Of a stretch of DNA of 64,000 nucleotides, positions 44,801 through 51,782 are shown piece after piece. The DNA is from Pseudomonas kribbensis. GTDB taxonomy: Bacteria > Pseudomonadota > Gammaproteobacteria > Pseudomonadales > Pseudomonadaceae. Location of the stretch: contig NZ_CP029608.1 in assembly GCF_003352185.1 (NCBI RefSeq), forward strand, positions 6,180,501-6,244,500, written 5' to 3'. Position 1 is the first letter of the stretch, and each line of letters opens with the position of its first letter. The translations under genes were made by a program, and so were the position numbers. A model generated the notes under the pieces. The model worked only from the letters and a program-made list of their open reading frames with translations, did not search any database and was not told the DNA's origin.

Positions 44801-46436
44801 CCGGCACTTTCTCGACACCCTGGATACCCAGATCAGGGCATACGCCGCCCACACCCAGGATCTCAAGGCCCTGAATGCGCTGGAACCCGTTCCGAACTAC
44901 CGTTCCGCCATGGTGGAACGCCTGTCGCTGCAACTGTTTTTGATGCAGTCCTGGCTTAACGAGCACTCCGTGGACTTTCGCGATGGCTTGCGCACCACGC
45001 TGACACTGCTGGACGAAGAGCAGCCCGTGCGTGGCCCTGAGCGCTCGGCATCCTTTACCCGCATGACCGACATGACTCAGGGCATGATCGAAAAGATCGA
45101 GCTCACCCACTCGCGCTTCCAGGAGCTCAGCCTGCTGGGCAAGGAAGCCTGTGAGGTCACGCGTGTCTACAAGGCCAAACTGCCGCCCTTCACGCTCAGT
45201 GATCTGAAACTGTTGCAGATCACTCTGGCGGAACACCTGTGCCTGAAAGATGAGCCCGCCCCGAGCCTTGACGCACAGATGGCACTCGATCGACTGATCA
45301 ACGACGCCAGCCTCAACATCCGCAGCGCTCTGGATCTGAGCGGCGATGAAAGCCTGCTCAATCTCGGAGAGCGGATCGAGGCCATGGACATGCTGGCGCA
45401 GCAGTTTTCCGCCATCGACCAGCGCTTTGTCGACCTGATTGCCGAGTATCCCGAGCACATCCTTGCCGATCGCCTGGAGCATGTACGTACGCGCGTGGCC
45501 GAATTCGGCCAGGACACGCTGACCCACCTGACCCGCCTTCTGCGGGAGCGGCGCCTCATCGAACCGGTGCCAGGTCCGTCCAGACCCGTAACGACGCCCA
45601 CGAAAAAGATCATCAAGACCCGCTTCAAAGGCACGATTGTCGGCGAGCCACGCAAAGGCGCCGACGGCCGGGACACGGGGCTGGTAGACGTCAAGGCACC
45701 GCTGACCGGCAAGGTCATCGCCACTTTCCATGAAAAAACGCCTGGAGTGTGGCTGCGCAGAGTCACCGCTCGTCCCGCGCCCGAAAGGCCTGCGCCCAAA
45801 CTGGCGGACAGTCTTGCCAGCGGCCAGTCGTTACTCGACGGGCTCGCGGAATTTGACCGACGCATACAGGCTCAGATCAGACGTGCCCCCAGAATTCCCG
45901 CCGAAATCCAGGACCTCTACCAGCAGCATGCCGGACGTTTGCGGGAAGTCATCAAACACATCGATCAGTCGCTGCTCGCCAGCAACCGCACCGAGGAACG
46001 CAACGACGCGGCCGTCACGCTGCGCAATGCTCTCGAGAGCGCAGTCAGCACGCTTCATGACACAGGCCGCAATACCCGCATCCGGATGATCAAGGAACAA
46101 CCGCCCACGGCGGCGCGGGTGGAGTGGCTCAAAAGCGAGGGCGAAGTGGACATCGCCAAGGTCACCACCCGGCGTCGACTCAAAGGGCCCGGGAAAGACT
46201 TTCTGGACGAGTACGAGGTGCTTGATCGCAGAACCCGCGAGGTACTTTGGTACGCCCATTTCCACTACGCCAGTCCGGCGGATCCCGTCGGTTCGTTCAC
46301 CGCCGCGCATTTGAAGACCGTTGCACAAAGGCGGCTGGGAGGCGCCATCGAGCGCGACAGTTCAAGTCAGGAACTGATCGCCATCTATCGCAGCGAGATC
46401 AGCCACGCACTGGCTTCGTCGATGTTCTTCAGCTGA
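41898..46436 (+). CDS. Giant toxin-like protein of unknown function (dermonecrotic-toxin/DUF6543-like)
   Basis: A 1,512-residue protein without a signal peptide. About residues 1-700 are globular (RPALKALYPSLDIDPQLAIV, DVLVRLGVHGTTVTWLDGEH). Residues about 700-765 hold hydrophobic helices (GWMLFNAALPFLGRSIGSAA, TDVLLTLGMILAHRAA). Near 860-920 is WYAPVGERWFEVSINDDDLI ending LRLRGGG. A helical coiled middle follows, and then a beta segment TRFKGTIVGEPRKGADGRD. I recall this layout from large Pseudomonas proteins annotated as dermonecrotic-toxin-domain effectors; the match is by eye. Hydrophobic helices in an otherwise soluble giant suggest membrane insertion. A terminator precedes it and no immunity or secretion gene is adjacent. 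The ATG at 41898 follows AAGGACACGG. Confidence 0.6.
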   Translation: MPETPRPDIADLQTRLLSGPSLRDAASNALRPALKALYPSLDIDPQLAIVVTPTWSIEEDYVVAGPEQFESLTDVLVRLGVHGTTVTWLDGEHFLTRQPGSEPIIHLPVKIEAVGRLINELATLLFVAYQEQQLAYWNTATATDEPRWYQLSDALREQWNVADTQGWDAERLAMVRTVYRFPDRRQRLHNDPYKTRACLIDIDRNDNTEDRHLTVLPIAVLTGTSGQRTIITTCSVTQGFRHFDSYDALGNALTSLLTPLTRASRLKWRLFEPDGNFFDHQACTLLALDADVIGAFGQSLHASDTSALPVGESLTANTRAASDFEQLRPLLPDWLDSASTADQTCFSRHLLDLAILQNRTRGKSFQHEIPTLHAYTVAQLVAQIRKDHPAASDIRVENIELTITSLVVWGTFVVPGQTETLTLTLIELALQNLAGLPMGIKTVRHVDGSPTPDWMTPQYLETLVTTVDIGNVYPAMLKRRLIEDPVEAPALRKLYTDQLPIELALLALQCKIRGERGLDEQGYRYVVAALATAPGDRLVNGQRIVVRPLAFRAHRTNGSTDTVANMFIIGPEEAHKGPCLLYRPLLDPPLIQYPGQTNLLYAIQHSRTLRQSVLAWLPDNVRFNYSQYVFPGALMSVWTLPQLLVDPTVALDMTGPVSLAHDNALEADVAMALFNANAQALITQADRQSVSNAEARWATLRHGGWMLFNAALPFLGRSIGSAAWVWQIMDDLQSLIDAQNETPGTVEWSALTDVLLTLGMILAHRAASNRQTRQRTVIAPEMKPELLKPEVSRLADIGGATFPSTHETSLVTVGALSRSKPTLGMLLDTLKIEKPESLIGPENAGPHQHLYSHAAKWYAPVGERWFEVSINDDDLIQIIDSRQEVIRTGPLLTHDARGQWFIDLRLRLRGGGLGSRRKKMQQENKQRLNQKKISLTAFEATLEDKQQELINVRKAMLGATPQTAAAARRHFLDTLDTQIRAYAAHTQDLKALNALEPVPNYRSAMVERLSLQLFLMQSWLNEHSVDFRDGLRTTLTLLDEEQPVRGPERSASFTRMTDMTQGMIEKIELTHSRFQELSLLGKEACEVTRVYKAKLPPFTLSDLKLLQITLAEHLCLKDEPAPSLDAQMALDRLINDASLNIRSALDLSGDESLLNLGERIEAMDMLAQQFSAIDQRFVDLIAEYPEHILADRLEHVRTRVAEFGQDTLTHLTRLLRERRLIEPVPGPSRPVTTPTKKIIKTRFKGTIVGEPRKGADGRDTGLVDVKAPLTGKVIATFHEKTPGVWLRRVTARPAPERPAPKLADSLASGQSLLDGLAEFDRRIQAQIRRAPRIPAEIQDLYQQHAGRLREVIKHIDQSLLASNRTEERNDAAVTLRNALESAVSTLHDTGRNTRIRMIKEQPPTAARVEWLKSEGEVDIAKVTTRRRLKGPGKDFLDEYEVLDRRTREVLWYAHFHYASPADPVGSFTAAHLKTVAQRRLGGAIERDSSSQELIAIYRSEISHALASSMFFS

Positions 46437-46472
46437 TGTCCACAGGTCGCGACGGACTGTGACCTGTCGCGA

Positions 46473-48026
46473 CTAACCGAGCCAGACCTGACGCAAGCGG
46501 GCCAGAGCCGACTCGATCGCCGGCTCCGGTACTGCGGCAAATCCCAGCACCAGGCCGGCGCGCTGATCCATCGGCGTCGTCGAGTCCCGCAGCCAGTACT
46601 TGCTCAAACCGTGGACTTCCACCTCCACGCTCGCCGCCTGCTCGATCAATTGTTGTTCGCGAGCCACGCTGTCGACCGCCACCGTCAGATGCAGTCCGGC
46701 GGACACGGCCGGCAGTTCACCCACACCCGCCAGGCCTTGTGGCCAACCATTGATCAGGGTGTTGCGCCGGCTCAGGGCTGCCCGACGCATCCGCCGGATG
46801 TGCCGCTGGAAATGCCCGGCCGCCATGAACTCGGCCATCACCGCCTGAGTGCTCACTTCGGAATGCCGCACATCCACCGCGCGTCGTTGTGCAAAGGCTT
46901 CCACCAGTCCCGGCGGGAGCACCAGATACCCCAGTCGCAACGCAGGAAACGCGACTTTGCCAAAAGTGCCGACGTAGAGCACACGGCCCTGTCGATCGAG
47001 CGCAGCCAACGGAGCCAGTGGTGCGCCGGTGTAGCGATACTCGCCGTCGTAGTCGTCCTCGACGATCCAGCCGCCGGTGCGCTCGGCCCAGGCCAGCAGT
47101 TCCAGGCGCCGGGCCAGGCTCATCACCACCCCGGTCGGGTACTGATGAGACGGCGTGACATACGCCACCCGGCAATCTTCGGCGGCGGCCAGTGCCGTGC
47201 AGTCGATGCCCTCCTCGTCCACGGCTATGCCATGCAATCGGCCACCGGCCAATGCGAAGGCATGACCCGCCGCGCGGTAGCCGGGATTTTCGATGCCCAC
47301 CCCGGCGCCAGGCTCCACCAGCAACTGTGCACAAAGGCTGATTCCCTGCTGTGCTCCACTGGTGATCACAATTTGTTCAGCCGAGCACTGCATACCGCGC
47401 GAACTGCGCAAATAAGCGGCGATCAGTCCGCGAAGGCGCGCATCTCCCGCCGGGTCGCCGTAACACAGTTGCTGCAAGTCGGGTTTGCGCCAGAACGCCG
47501 CGTTCAGCTTGGCCCAGACGTCGAACGGGAACAGATCGAACGCCGGAACCCCCACCCTGAATGCCCGTGGCGGACCACTTGGCGGCGTCGGCAAATGGTT
47601 CTGTTCAAGCCGCTGCATCGCACCGCTGTGGATAACTTTGCTGGATAAATCCCCAGTGGAATTGAGCGAAATTGTGGATAACGCTGTGGGTAAGCTTGTT
47701 GAAAACCCTGTGGATACTTTTGTGGATAGTTTTTTTGCCGGTGACGCCGATTGCGGCAATTGCGCCACATAAGTGCCGTCCCCGACCCGCCCTTCGATAA
47801 AGCCTTCGGCATACAGCTGATCGTAGGCGCGCACTACGCTGTTGCGGGATATCGCCAGCGCTGCCGCCAGATCTCGGCTGGCCGGCAGCCGTGTGCCGCT
47901 GGCCAGGCGCCCGTCGAGCACCCGCAGGCGCAAGGCCTGATACAGCTGGCGGCTCAGGCCTTTGCGGCGATCGAGTTCGATACCGGCAGGGTTGAACGGC
48001 AGCGACAGCGTAGTCGAATCGGGCAT
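46473..48026 (-). CDS. MocR/PdxR-type GntR-aminotransferase regulator
   Basis: A 517-residue fusion regulator. An N-terminal GntR winged helix (about 20-85: LSRQLYQALRLRVLDGRLAS, ISRNSVVRAYDQLYAEGF) joins a fold-type I aminotransferase domain (about 160-517). That domain has the PLP-lysine region YVGTFGKVAFPALRLGYLVL and IVEDDYDGEYRYTG. Such regulators sense PLP with a substrate. It is divergent from the PaiB-like gene and may control it or the acetyltransferases. The linker (about 100-134) is unusual: a tetrapeptide STx repeat written with DnaA-box-like codons (separate entry). Confidence 0.88.
   Translation of the reverse strand: MPDSTTLSLPFNPAGIELDRRKGLSRQLYQALRLRVLDGRLASGTRLPASRDLAAALAISRNSVVRAYDQLYAEGFIEGRVGDGTYVAQLPQSASPAKKLSTKVSTGFSTSLPTALSTISLNSTGDLSSKVIHSGAMQRLEQNHLPTPPSGPPRAFRVGVPAFDLFPFDVWAKLNAAFWRKPDLQQLCYGDPAGDARLRGLIAAYLRSSRGMQCSAEQIVITSGAQQGISLCAQLLVEPGAGVGIENPGYRAAGHAFALAGGRLHGIAVDEEGIDCTALAAAEDCRVAYVTPSHQYPTGVVMSLARRLELLAWAERTGGWIVEDDYDGEYRYTGAPLAPLAALDRQGRVLYVGTFGKVAFPALRLGYLVLPPGLVEAFAQRRAVDVRHSEVSTQAVMAEFMAAGHFQRHIRRMRRAALSRRNTLINGWPQGLAGVGELPAVSAGLHLTVAVDSVAREQQLIEQAASVEVEVHGLSKYWLRDSTTPMDQRAGLVLGFAAVPEPAIESALARLRQVWLG
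47627..47729 (-). repeat. Cluster of DnaA-box-like 9-mers inside the MocR linker
   Basis: On the leftward strand TTATCCACA occurs exactly at 47627-47635 and 47673-47681. One-mismatch copies lie at 47685-47693 (TTACCCACA), 47709-47717 (GTATCCACA) and 47721-47729 (CTATCCACA), and a two-mismatch copy at 47640-47648. Spacing is mostly 12 or 24 bases. The words encode the STx tetrapeptides of the linker, except that the 47627 copy is read in a different frame (V-I-H). TTATCCACA is the strict DnaA-box consensus. Confidence 0.7.
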
Positions 48027-48118
48027 GGCAATGGACCTATGAAATTGGTCATCAATGGCTCTTACAACAGACCAATAGCCTGCCTAGGATGCAGGCATTC
48101 GCCAAGGAAAATCTCTCC

Positions 48119-48742
48119 ATGTACACGCCACGCGCCTTTGCCATCGACGACCTGTCCCAACTGCACGAACTGATCCTCGCCACCCGCCTCGCCATTCTGG
48201 TGACTCACGGCGAACAGGGCTTGCAGGCCAGCCATGTGCCGGTCCTTCTGCATCGTGAACAGGGTCCGAACGGCACGCTGTACGGGCATCTGGCCAAGGC
48301 CAACCCACAATGGAAGGACCTGCGTGACGGTGCCGAGGCCATGCTGATTTTCCCGGGGCTCGACGCCTACGTCAGCCCGGGCTTCTACCCGAGCAAGGCC
48401 GAGCACGGCAAAGTCGTGCCGACCTGGAACTACGTCGCCGTGCACGCCTACGGTCACGCCGAAACCTTCAGCGATGGCGGTCGACTGCTGGACATCGTCA
48501 GCACCCTCACCGATCGCCATGAAGCAGGCCGCGCCCAGCCCTGGTCGGTCGACGATGCCCCGGCCGATTACATCGACGGCATGCTCAAGGCCATTGTCGG
48601 GTTCGCCATTCCGATCGACCGCCTCGAAGGCAAGCGCAAGCTCAGCCAGAACCGCAGCGCCGAAGATATCGCCGGCGTGCGCGAAGGCCTGGCCGCCAGC
48701 CCCGACATCAACGATCAAACCCTCGCTCACTTGATGCGTTAA
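48119..48742 (+). CDS. FMN-binding PaiB-like protein
   Basis: A 207-residue protein of the FMN-binding negative regulator family (PaiB of Bacillus affects sporulation and degradative enzymes). The sequence MYTPRAFAIDDLSQLHELIL is followed by ATRLAILVTHGEQGLQASHV, GTLYGHLAKANPQWKDL, the VSPGFYPSKAEHGKVVPTWN signature and the KLSQNRSAEDIAGVREGL tail. I chose the ATG at 48119 (MYTPRAF), the family N-terminus, with AAGGAAAA upstream. It is divergent from MocR and precedes two GNAT genes by 10 and 12 bases, forming a probable operon. In Bacillus PaiB pairs with the acetyltransferase PaiA, so the neighbours are meaningful. Confidence 0.88.
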   Translation: MYTPRAFAIDDLSQLHELILATRLAILVTHGEQGLQASHVPVLLHREQGPNGTLYGHLAKANPQWKDLRDGAEAMLIFPGLDAYVSPGFYPSKAEHGKVVPTWNYVAVHAYGHAETFSDGGRLLDIVSTLTDRHEAGRAQPWSVDDAPADYIDGMLKAIVGFAIPIDRLEGKRKLSQNRSAEDIAGVREGLAASPDINDQTLAHLMR

Positions 48743-48752
48743 GGAAATCACC

Positions 48753-49199
48753 ATGAGTCAGATCGACATCCGCCCGGTCAGCGCCGCCGATCACGCGGCC
48801 TGGCTGCCGCTGTGGCAGGCCTACCTGCGTTTCTACAACACCGAGCTGCCGGAGGCCGTCAGCCAAAGCACCTGGCAGCGTTTTCTCGACCCGAACGAAC
48901 CGACCCACGCCGCCCTCGCCTGGGCCGATGGCAAAGCGGTGGGCATGGTGCACTTCATCTACCACCGTTCGAACTGGAGCATCGAGAACTCCTGCTATCT
49001 GCAAGACCTGCTGGTGGAGCCGCAAACCCGCGGCACCGGCGTCGGCCGCCTGCTGATCGAACACGTCTACGCCACCGCCAAAGCCGACGGTTGCTGCAAG
49101 GTGCACTGGCTGACCCACGAAACCAATGCCACGGCGATCCAGCTTTACGAGCGCATCGCCGAGCGTCCGGGTTTCATCCAGTTTCGCAAAGCCATTTAA
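48753..49199 (+). CDS. GNAT-family N-acetyltransferase
   Basis: A 148-residue acetyl-CoA-dependent acetyltransferase. It starts MSQIDIRPVSAADHAAWLPL; the acetyl-CoA pocket is YLQDLLVEPQTRGTGVGRLL (Q/RxxGxG/A motif) and the C-terminal NATAIQLYERIAERPGFIQF completes the fold. Short spacing to the PaiB-like gene (10 bases) and the next GNAT (12 bases) suggests one operon. Its acceptor is unknown; by analogy to PaiA a polyamine or amine is possible. Confidence 0.87.
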   Translation: MSQIDIRPVSAADHAAWLPLWQAYLRFYNTELPEAVSQSTWQRFLDPNEPTHAALAWADGKAVGMVHFIYHRSNWSIENSCYLQDLLVEPQTRGTGVGRLLIEHVYATAKADGCCKVHWLTHETNATAIQLYERIAERPGFIQFRKAI

Positions 49200-49211
49200 G
49201 GAGCCACGCGC

Positions 49212-49883
49212 ATGACGATTTCTCTCGCCGACTGGAAAGGCGTGCCGCCGCCCTCCACCACCCTGATCGAAGGCCGCTTCATCCGCCTGGAAAAACTCGA
49301 CCCGGCGCGCCATGGCGACGACCTGTTCAACGCCCTGCAGGGCCCCGGAGCTGACCCGAAACTCTGGGATTACTTGCCCTACGGCCCGTTTCCGGAGCGC
49401 AGCGCCTTCAATGACTGGCTGAACAACCACGCCGCCCACAGCGATCCGTATTTCTTCAGCGTCATCGACCGCGCCAGCGGCCAGGTGCAAGGCATCCTCA
49501 GCCTGATGTCGATCGTCCCGGCCCAGGGCCGCATCGAAATCGGCCACGTCACCTTCGGCGCGCCGATGCAGCGCTCGCCGAAAAGCACCGAGGCGGTCTA
49601 CCTGCTGGCCAAGGAATCCTTCGCCCTCGGCTACCGCCGCCTGGAATGGAAATGCAACAACGGCAACGCCCGCTCCAAATACGCGGCTGAGCGCTTGGGC
49701 TTCAGCTTCGAAGGCGTGTTCCGCCAGCACATGGTGGTCAAGGGCCAGAACCGCGATACCGCGTGGTACTCGATTCTGGACTCGGAATGGCCGGCGATTG
49801 CGGCCGGGTTCGAGCGCTGGTTGAGCGATGAGAATCAGACGGCCGAGGGACAGGTGAAAGGGTTGGTTGAGTGCCGCGTTTAA
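49212..49883 (+). CDS. GNAT acetyltransferase, RimJ/RimL-like
   Basis: A 223-residue acetyltransferase of the RimJ/RimL subgroup. The pattern GRFIRLEKLDPARHGDDLFN, LWDYLPYGPFPERSAFNDWL, PAQGRIEIGHVTFGAPMQRS, TEAVYLLAKESFALGYRRLE and AERLGFSFEGVFRQHMVVKG is typical of enzymes acetylating protein N-termini or small molecules. The start ATG at 49212 follows AAGGAGCC. It is the last gene of the PaiB-GNAT-GNAT cluster. Confidence 0.88.
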   Translation: MTISLADWKGVPPPSTTLIEGRFIRLEKLDPARHGDDLFNALQGPGADPKLWDYLPYGPFPERSAFNDWLNNHAAHSDPYFFSVIDRASGQVQGILSLMSIVPAQGRIEIGHVTFGAPMQRSPKSTEAVYLLAKESFALGYRRLEWKCNNGNARSKYAAERLGFSFEGVFRQHMVVKGQNRDTAWYSILDSEWPAIAAGFERWLSDENQTAEGQVKGLVECRV

Positions 49884-49913
49884 CGCTCAATCGAAATCAA
49901 GTGTGTTGCGGGT

Positions 49914-50192
49914 TCAGCTGTTATCGCGTCGAACCCGCACCACGCCCATCTTCAGCCCGAACGGGCGAAACACGGCGTTCAGCGATTTAAGCGTCTGATT
50001 GCCCTCGCCGTGTTCGATGTGCACCAGCGTACGTACCGAAATTTTGCACATCTTCGCGAACTGGGTCTGATGCAGCCCAGTCACCTCCACGCGCAAACGG
50101 CGAACGGCTTCACCAATTTCCACTGTTCCTTGAGCCAGTGCTTCTTGAATGCTTTCAATGAGCACTGTGCGCTCGGCAACGGTCATGCTCAT
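49914..50192 (-). CDS. XRE helix-turn-helix antitoxin-type protein (locus 2)
   Basis: A 92-residue regulator with a Cro/CI helix-turn-helix (GLHQTQFAKMCKISVRTLVH, IEHGEGNQTLKSLNAVFRPF). It is the downstream partner of the HipA-like gene: its ATG at 50192 overlaps that gene's TGA (ATGA). It therefore looks like the antitoxin of a HipA locus in reversed order. It ends GVVRVRRDNS with no terminal Trp, unlike the HipB at 9502-9876. Confidence 0.75.
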   Translation of the reverse strand: MSMTVAERTVLIESIQEALAQGTVEIGEAVRRLRVEVTGLHQTQFAKMCKISVRTLVHIEHGEGNQTLKSLNAVFRPFGLKMGVVRVRRDNS

Positions 50193-51541
50193 TTCAGATC
50201 CCACTCTTTCAAACGTTGCTCCAGGTTTTTCAGGTGAACGCCCGGATGATTCATTGTCCGGTCGGGTAAACCACTGGCACTCAAAATGTCCGGCAACTCG
50301 GCCAGGCACTGCGCGTCTTCACGCAAGCGCTCGAAAGATTCCGGTGCATCGGACATCGCTGCCAACGGGTCATCCGGATCGGAAATATCCGCCAATGCGC
50401 GGCAAACACCCCGCCAATCGACATCACCCGCCCTCTCCAGCTCTTTTGGCCATTTGGTCGTGCGAGTTACCCCTTCGTCATCCATGACCATGGGGGCCAG
50501 ATCATAAATGGGGGCCAGACGATACGAGTCCATATCGCGAATGATTGCAGTGTTGCGACCGTGGTTGTCCGAGTTGCCAAGAATCTTGTTGATCAGGTCC
50601 CGACGCAAATAGTCTGCGACAAGTGCCGGAATCTCATCCGCTTGCCCCGCCTCGCGCCAGAGCCTGGCGAGCATGCGAATGACATCCATATGATTCATCG
50701 CGCTCCCTGGCGTCGTCACCTCGGCCAGCGAGTAGATCGACTCCACGGCAAAACGCTCTACACCACGGCCAGTCACCTGGCGATCAAACCGCTGCATCCA
50801 CAAGCTGGGCTTGTTCGCTTCCTCTAACGCCAGACCTTCTGCTGCGACGGTTTCGATACCAAGGGCCTGAAGCGCCTGGTAGTAGTGGAATTCGCTGCGC
50901 AGAATGTCTTGATCGGTTTGGCTGCCTTTATTCCGGGCAAATTTCACAAACCAGTGCTGGCGGACGTTTTCATCGTCAAGCACAGCATCGGGGTACAGAA
51001 GTCCGGCACGATCCTCAGCCAGAAGAATCTTGGGAGCTTCACCTCCGGCCCCGGTCGCACCACCAATCGCAGCCCCCATTTCATAGGCGTATTCAAGAAA
51101 CCGGTGGTCACGGCTGACAACATCCTGGCGTTGAAACCCGATGGGTTTGCGCTCGTCGACAGCCTCGGCTGATTCTTTTATCCGCATGTTGCCGATCGGA
51201 GCCGGAGTGCAGCGACCGAGCAGATAAAGATCGGCACTGATGTCTGCTGGTTTGTCTTGCCCCATACGTGCGAGGAGAAACCTCCTGGCGGCACCTGCCG
51301 GTGCAATGTCGTGCACGAATGCAGGCGTAATGGATCGCCGACCTTCCCAATCCAGGGGATACAACGCACTCACGGCTTTGGAAAATGGAGAGCCAATGGA
51401 CTCAATGTTTTCGACCAGATACGCCGACTCATAGCCAAAGCTGCAACGGCTATCGAAGCCTTTCTCGGGCGAGTCGAAACTCAACACCATCGCGTCGTGC
51501 CATTTGCCGGAGTCGAATATCTGCAATGTCAGGTTGTGCAT
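50189..51541 (-). CDS. HipA-like kinase toxin (locus 2, toxin-first order)
   Basis: A 450-residue HipA-domain protein. A divergent N-terminal part (MHNLTLQIFDSGKWHDAMVL, PAFVHDIAPAGAARRFLLAR) is followed by a Gly-rich loop (GGATGAGGEAPKILLA, about 160-175), the ATP-site Lys in HWFVKFARN, the catalytic loop GNSDNHGRNTAII (about 322-334) and APIYDLAPM (about 343-351). Kinase residues are conserved. The ATG at 51541 has AGGTGAGAG upstream; an ATG at 51580 has no ribosome site. Two 14-base direct repeats lie upstream. It is unrelated enough to the locus-1 HipA to be an independent acquisition. Confidence 0.82.
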   Translation of the reverse strand: MHNLTLQIFDSGKWHDAMVLSFDSPEKGFDSRCSFGYESAYLVENIESIGSPFSKAVSALYPLDWEGRRSITPAFVHDIAPAGAARRFLLARMGQDKPADISADLYLLGRCTPAPIGNMRIKESAEAVDERKPIGFQRQDVVSRDHRFLEYAYEMGAAIGGATGAGGEAPKILLAEDRAGLLYPDAVLDDENVRQHWFVKFARNKGSQTDQDILRSEFHYYQALQALGIETVAAEGLALEEANKPSLWMQRFDRQVTGRGVERFAVESIYSLAEVTTPGSAMNHMDVIRMLARLWREAGQADEIPALVADYLRRDLINKILGNSDNHGRNTAIIRDMDSYRLAPIYDLAPMVMDDEGVTRTTKWPKELERAGDVDWRGVCRALADISDPDDPLAAMSDAPESFERLREDAQCLAELPDILSASGLPDRTMNHPGVHLKNLEQRLKEWDLK

Positions 51542-51595
51542 GCGGCTCTCACCTGCATTTAAATGCATCTCTGCGATCATTTAGTGAATCATAAG

Positions 51596-51651
51596 TGCAA
51601 TATAGTGCATTTCATAAGATCAAGATGATCCTTTATCTGCAATAAAGTGCA
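51596..51651 (-). promoter_or_regulatory. Paired operator-like repeats upstream of the locus-2 HipA gene
   Basis: TGCAATATAGTGCA (51596-51609) and TGCAATAAAGTGCA (51638-51651) are 13/14 identical and 42 bases apart, four helical turns. Each is an imperfect inverted repeat (TGCA...TGCA). They lie 55 bases upstream of the gene and are likely binding sites for the XRE partner. Confidence 0.55.
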
Positions 51652-51782
51652 GATATGGCAACAAAACTTCGAGATGGATGCAAAACAATGCAGACGTAGC
51701 CGAGTTCATCACAGACATCATTCTGTAAACCCCCTCCGCTATACAGAACGCCCTCACTTATAACTAAAAGGACGTTCTCACC

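Noticed and set aside
44352..45731. A 459-codon leftward open frame inside the giant toxin-like gene
   Set aside because: No recognisable domain; the rightward frame is continuous and begins with a ribosome site.
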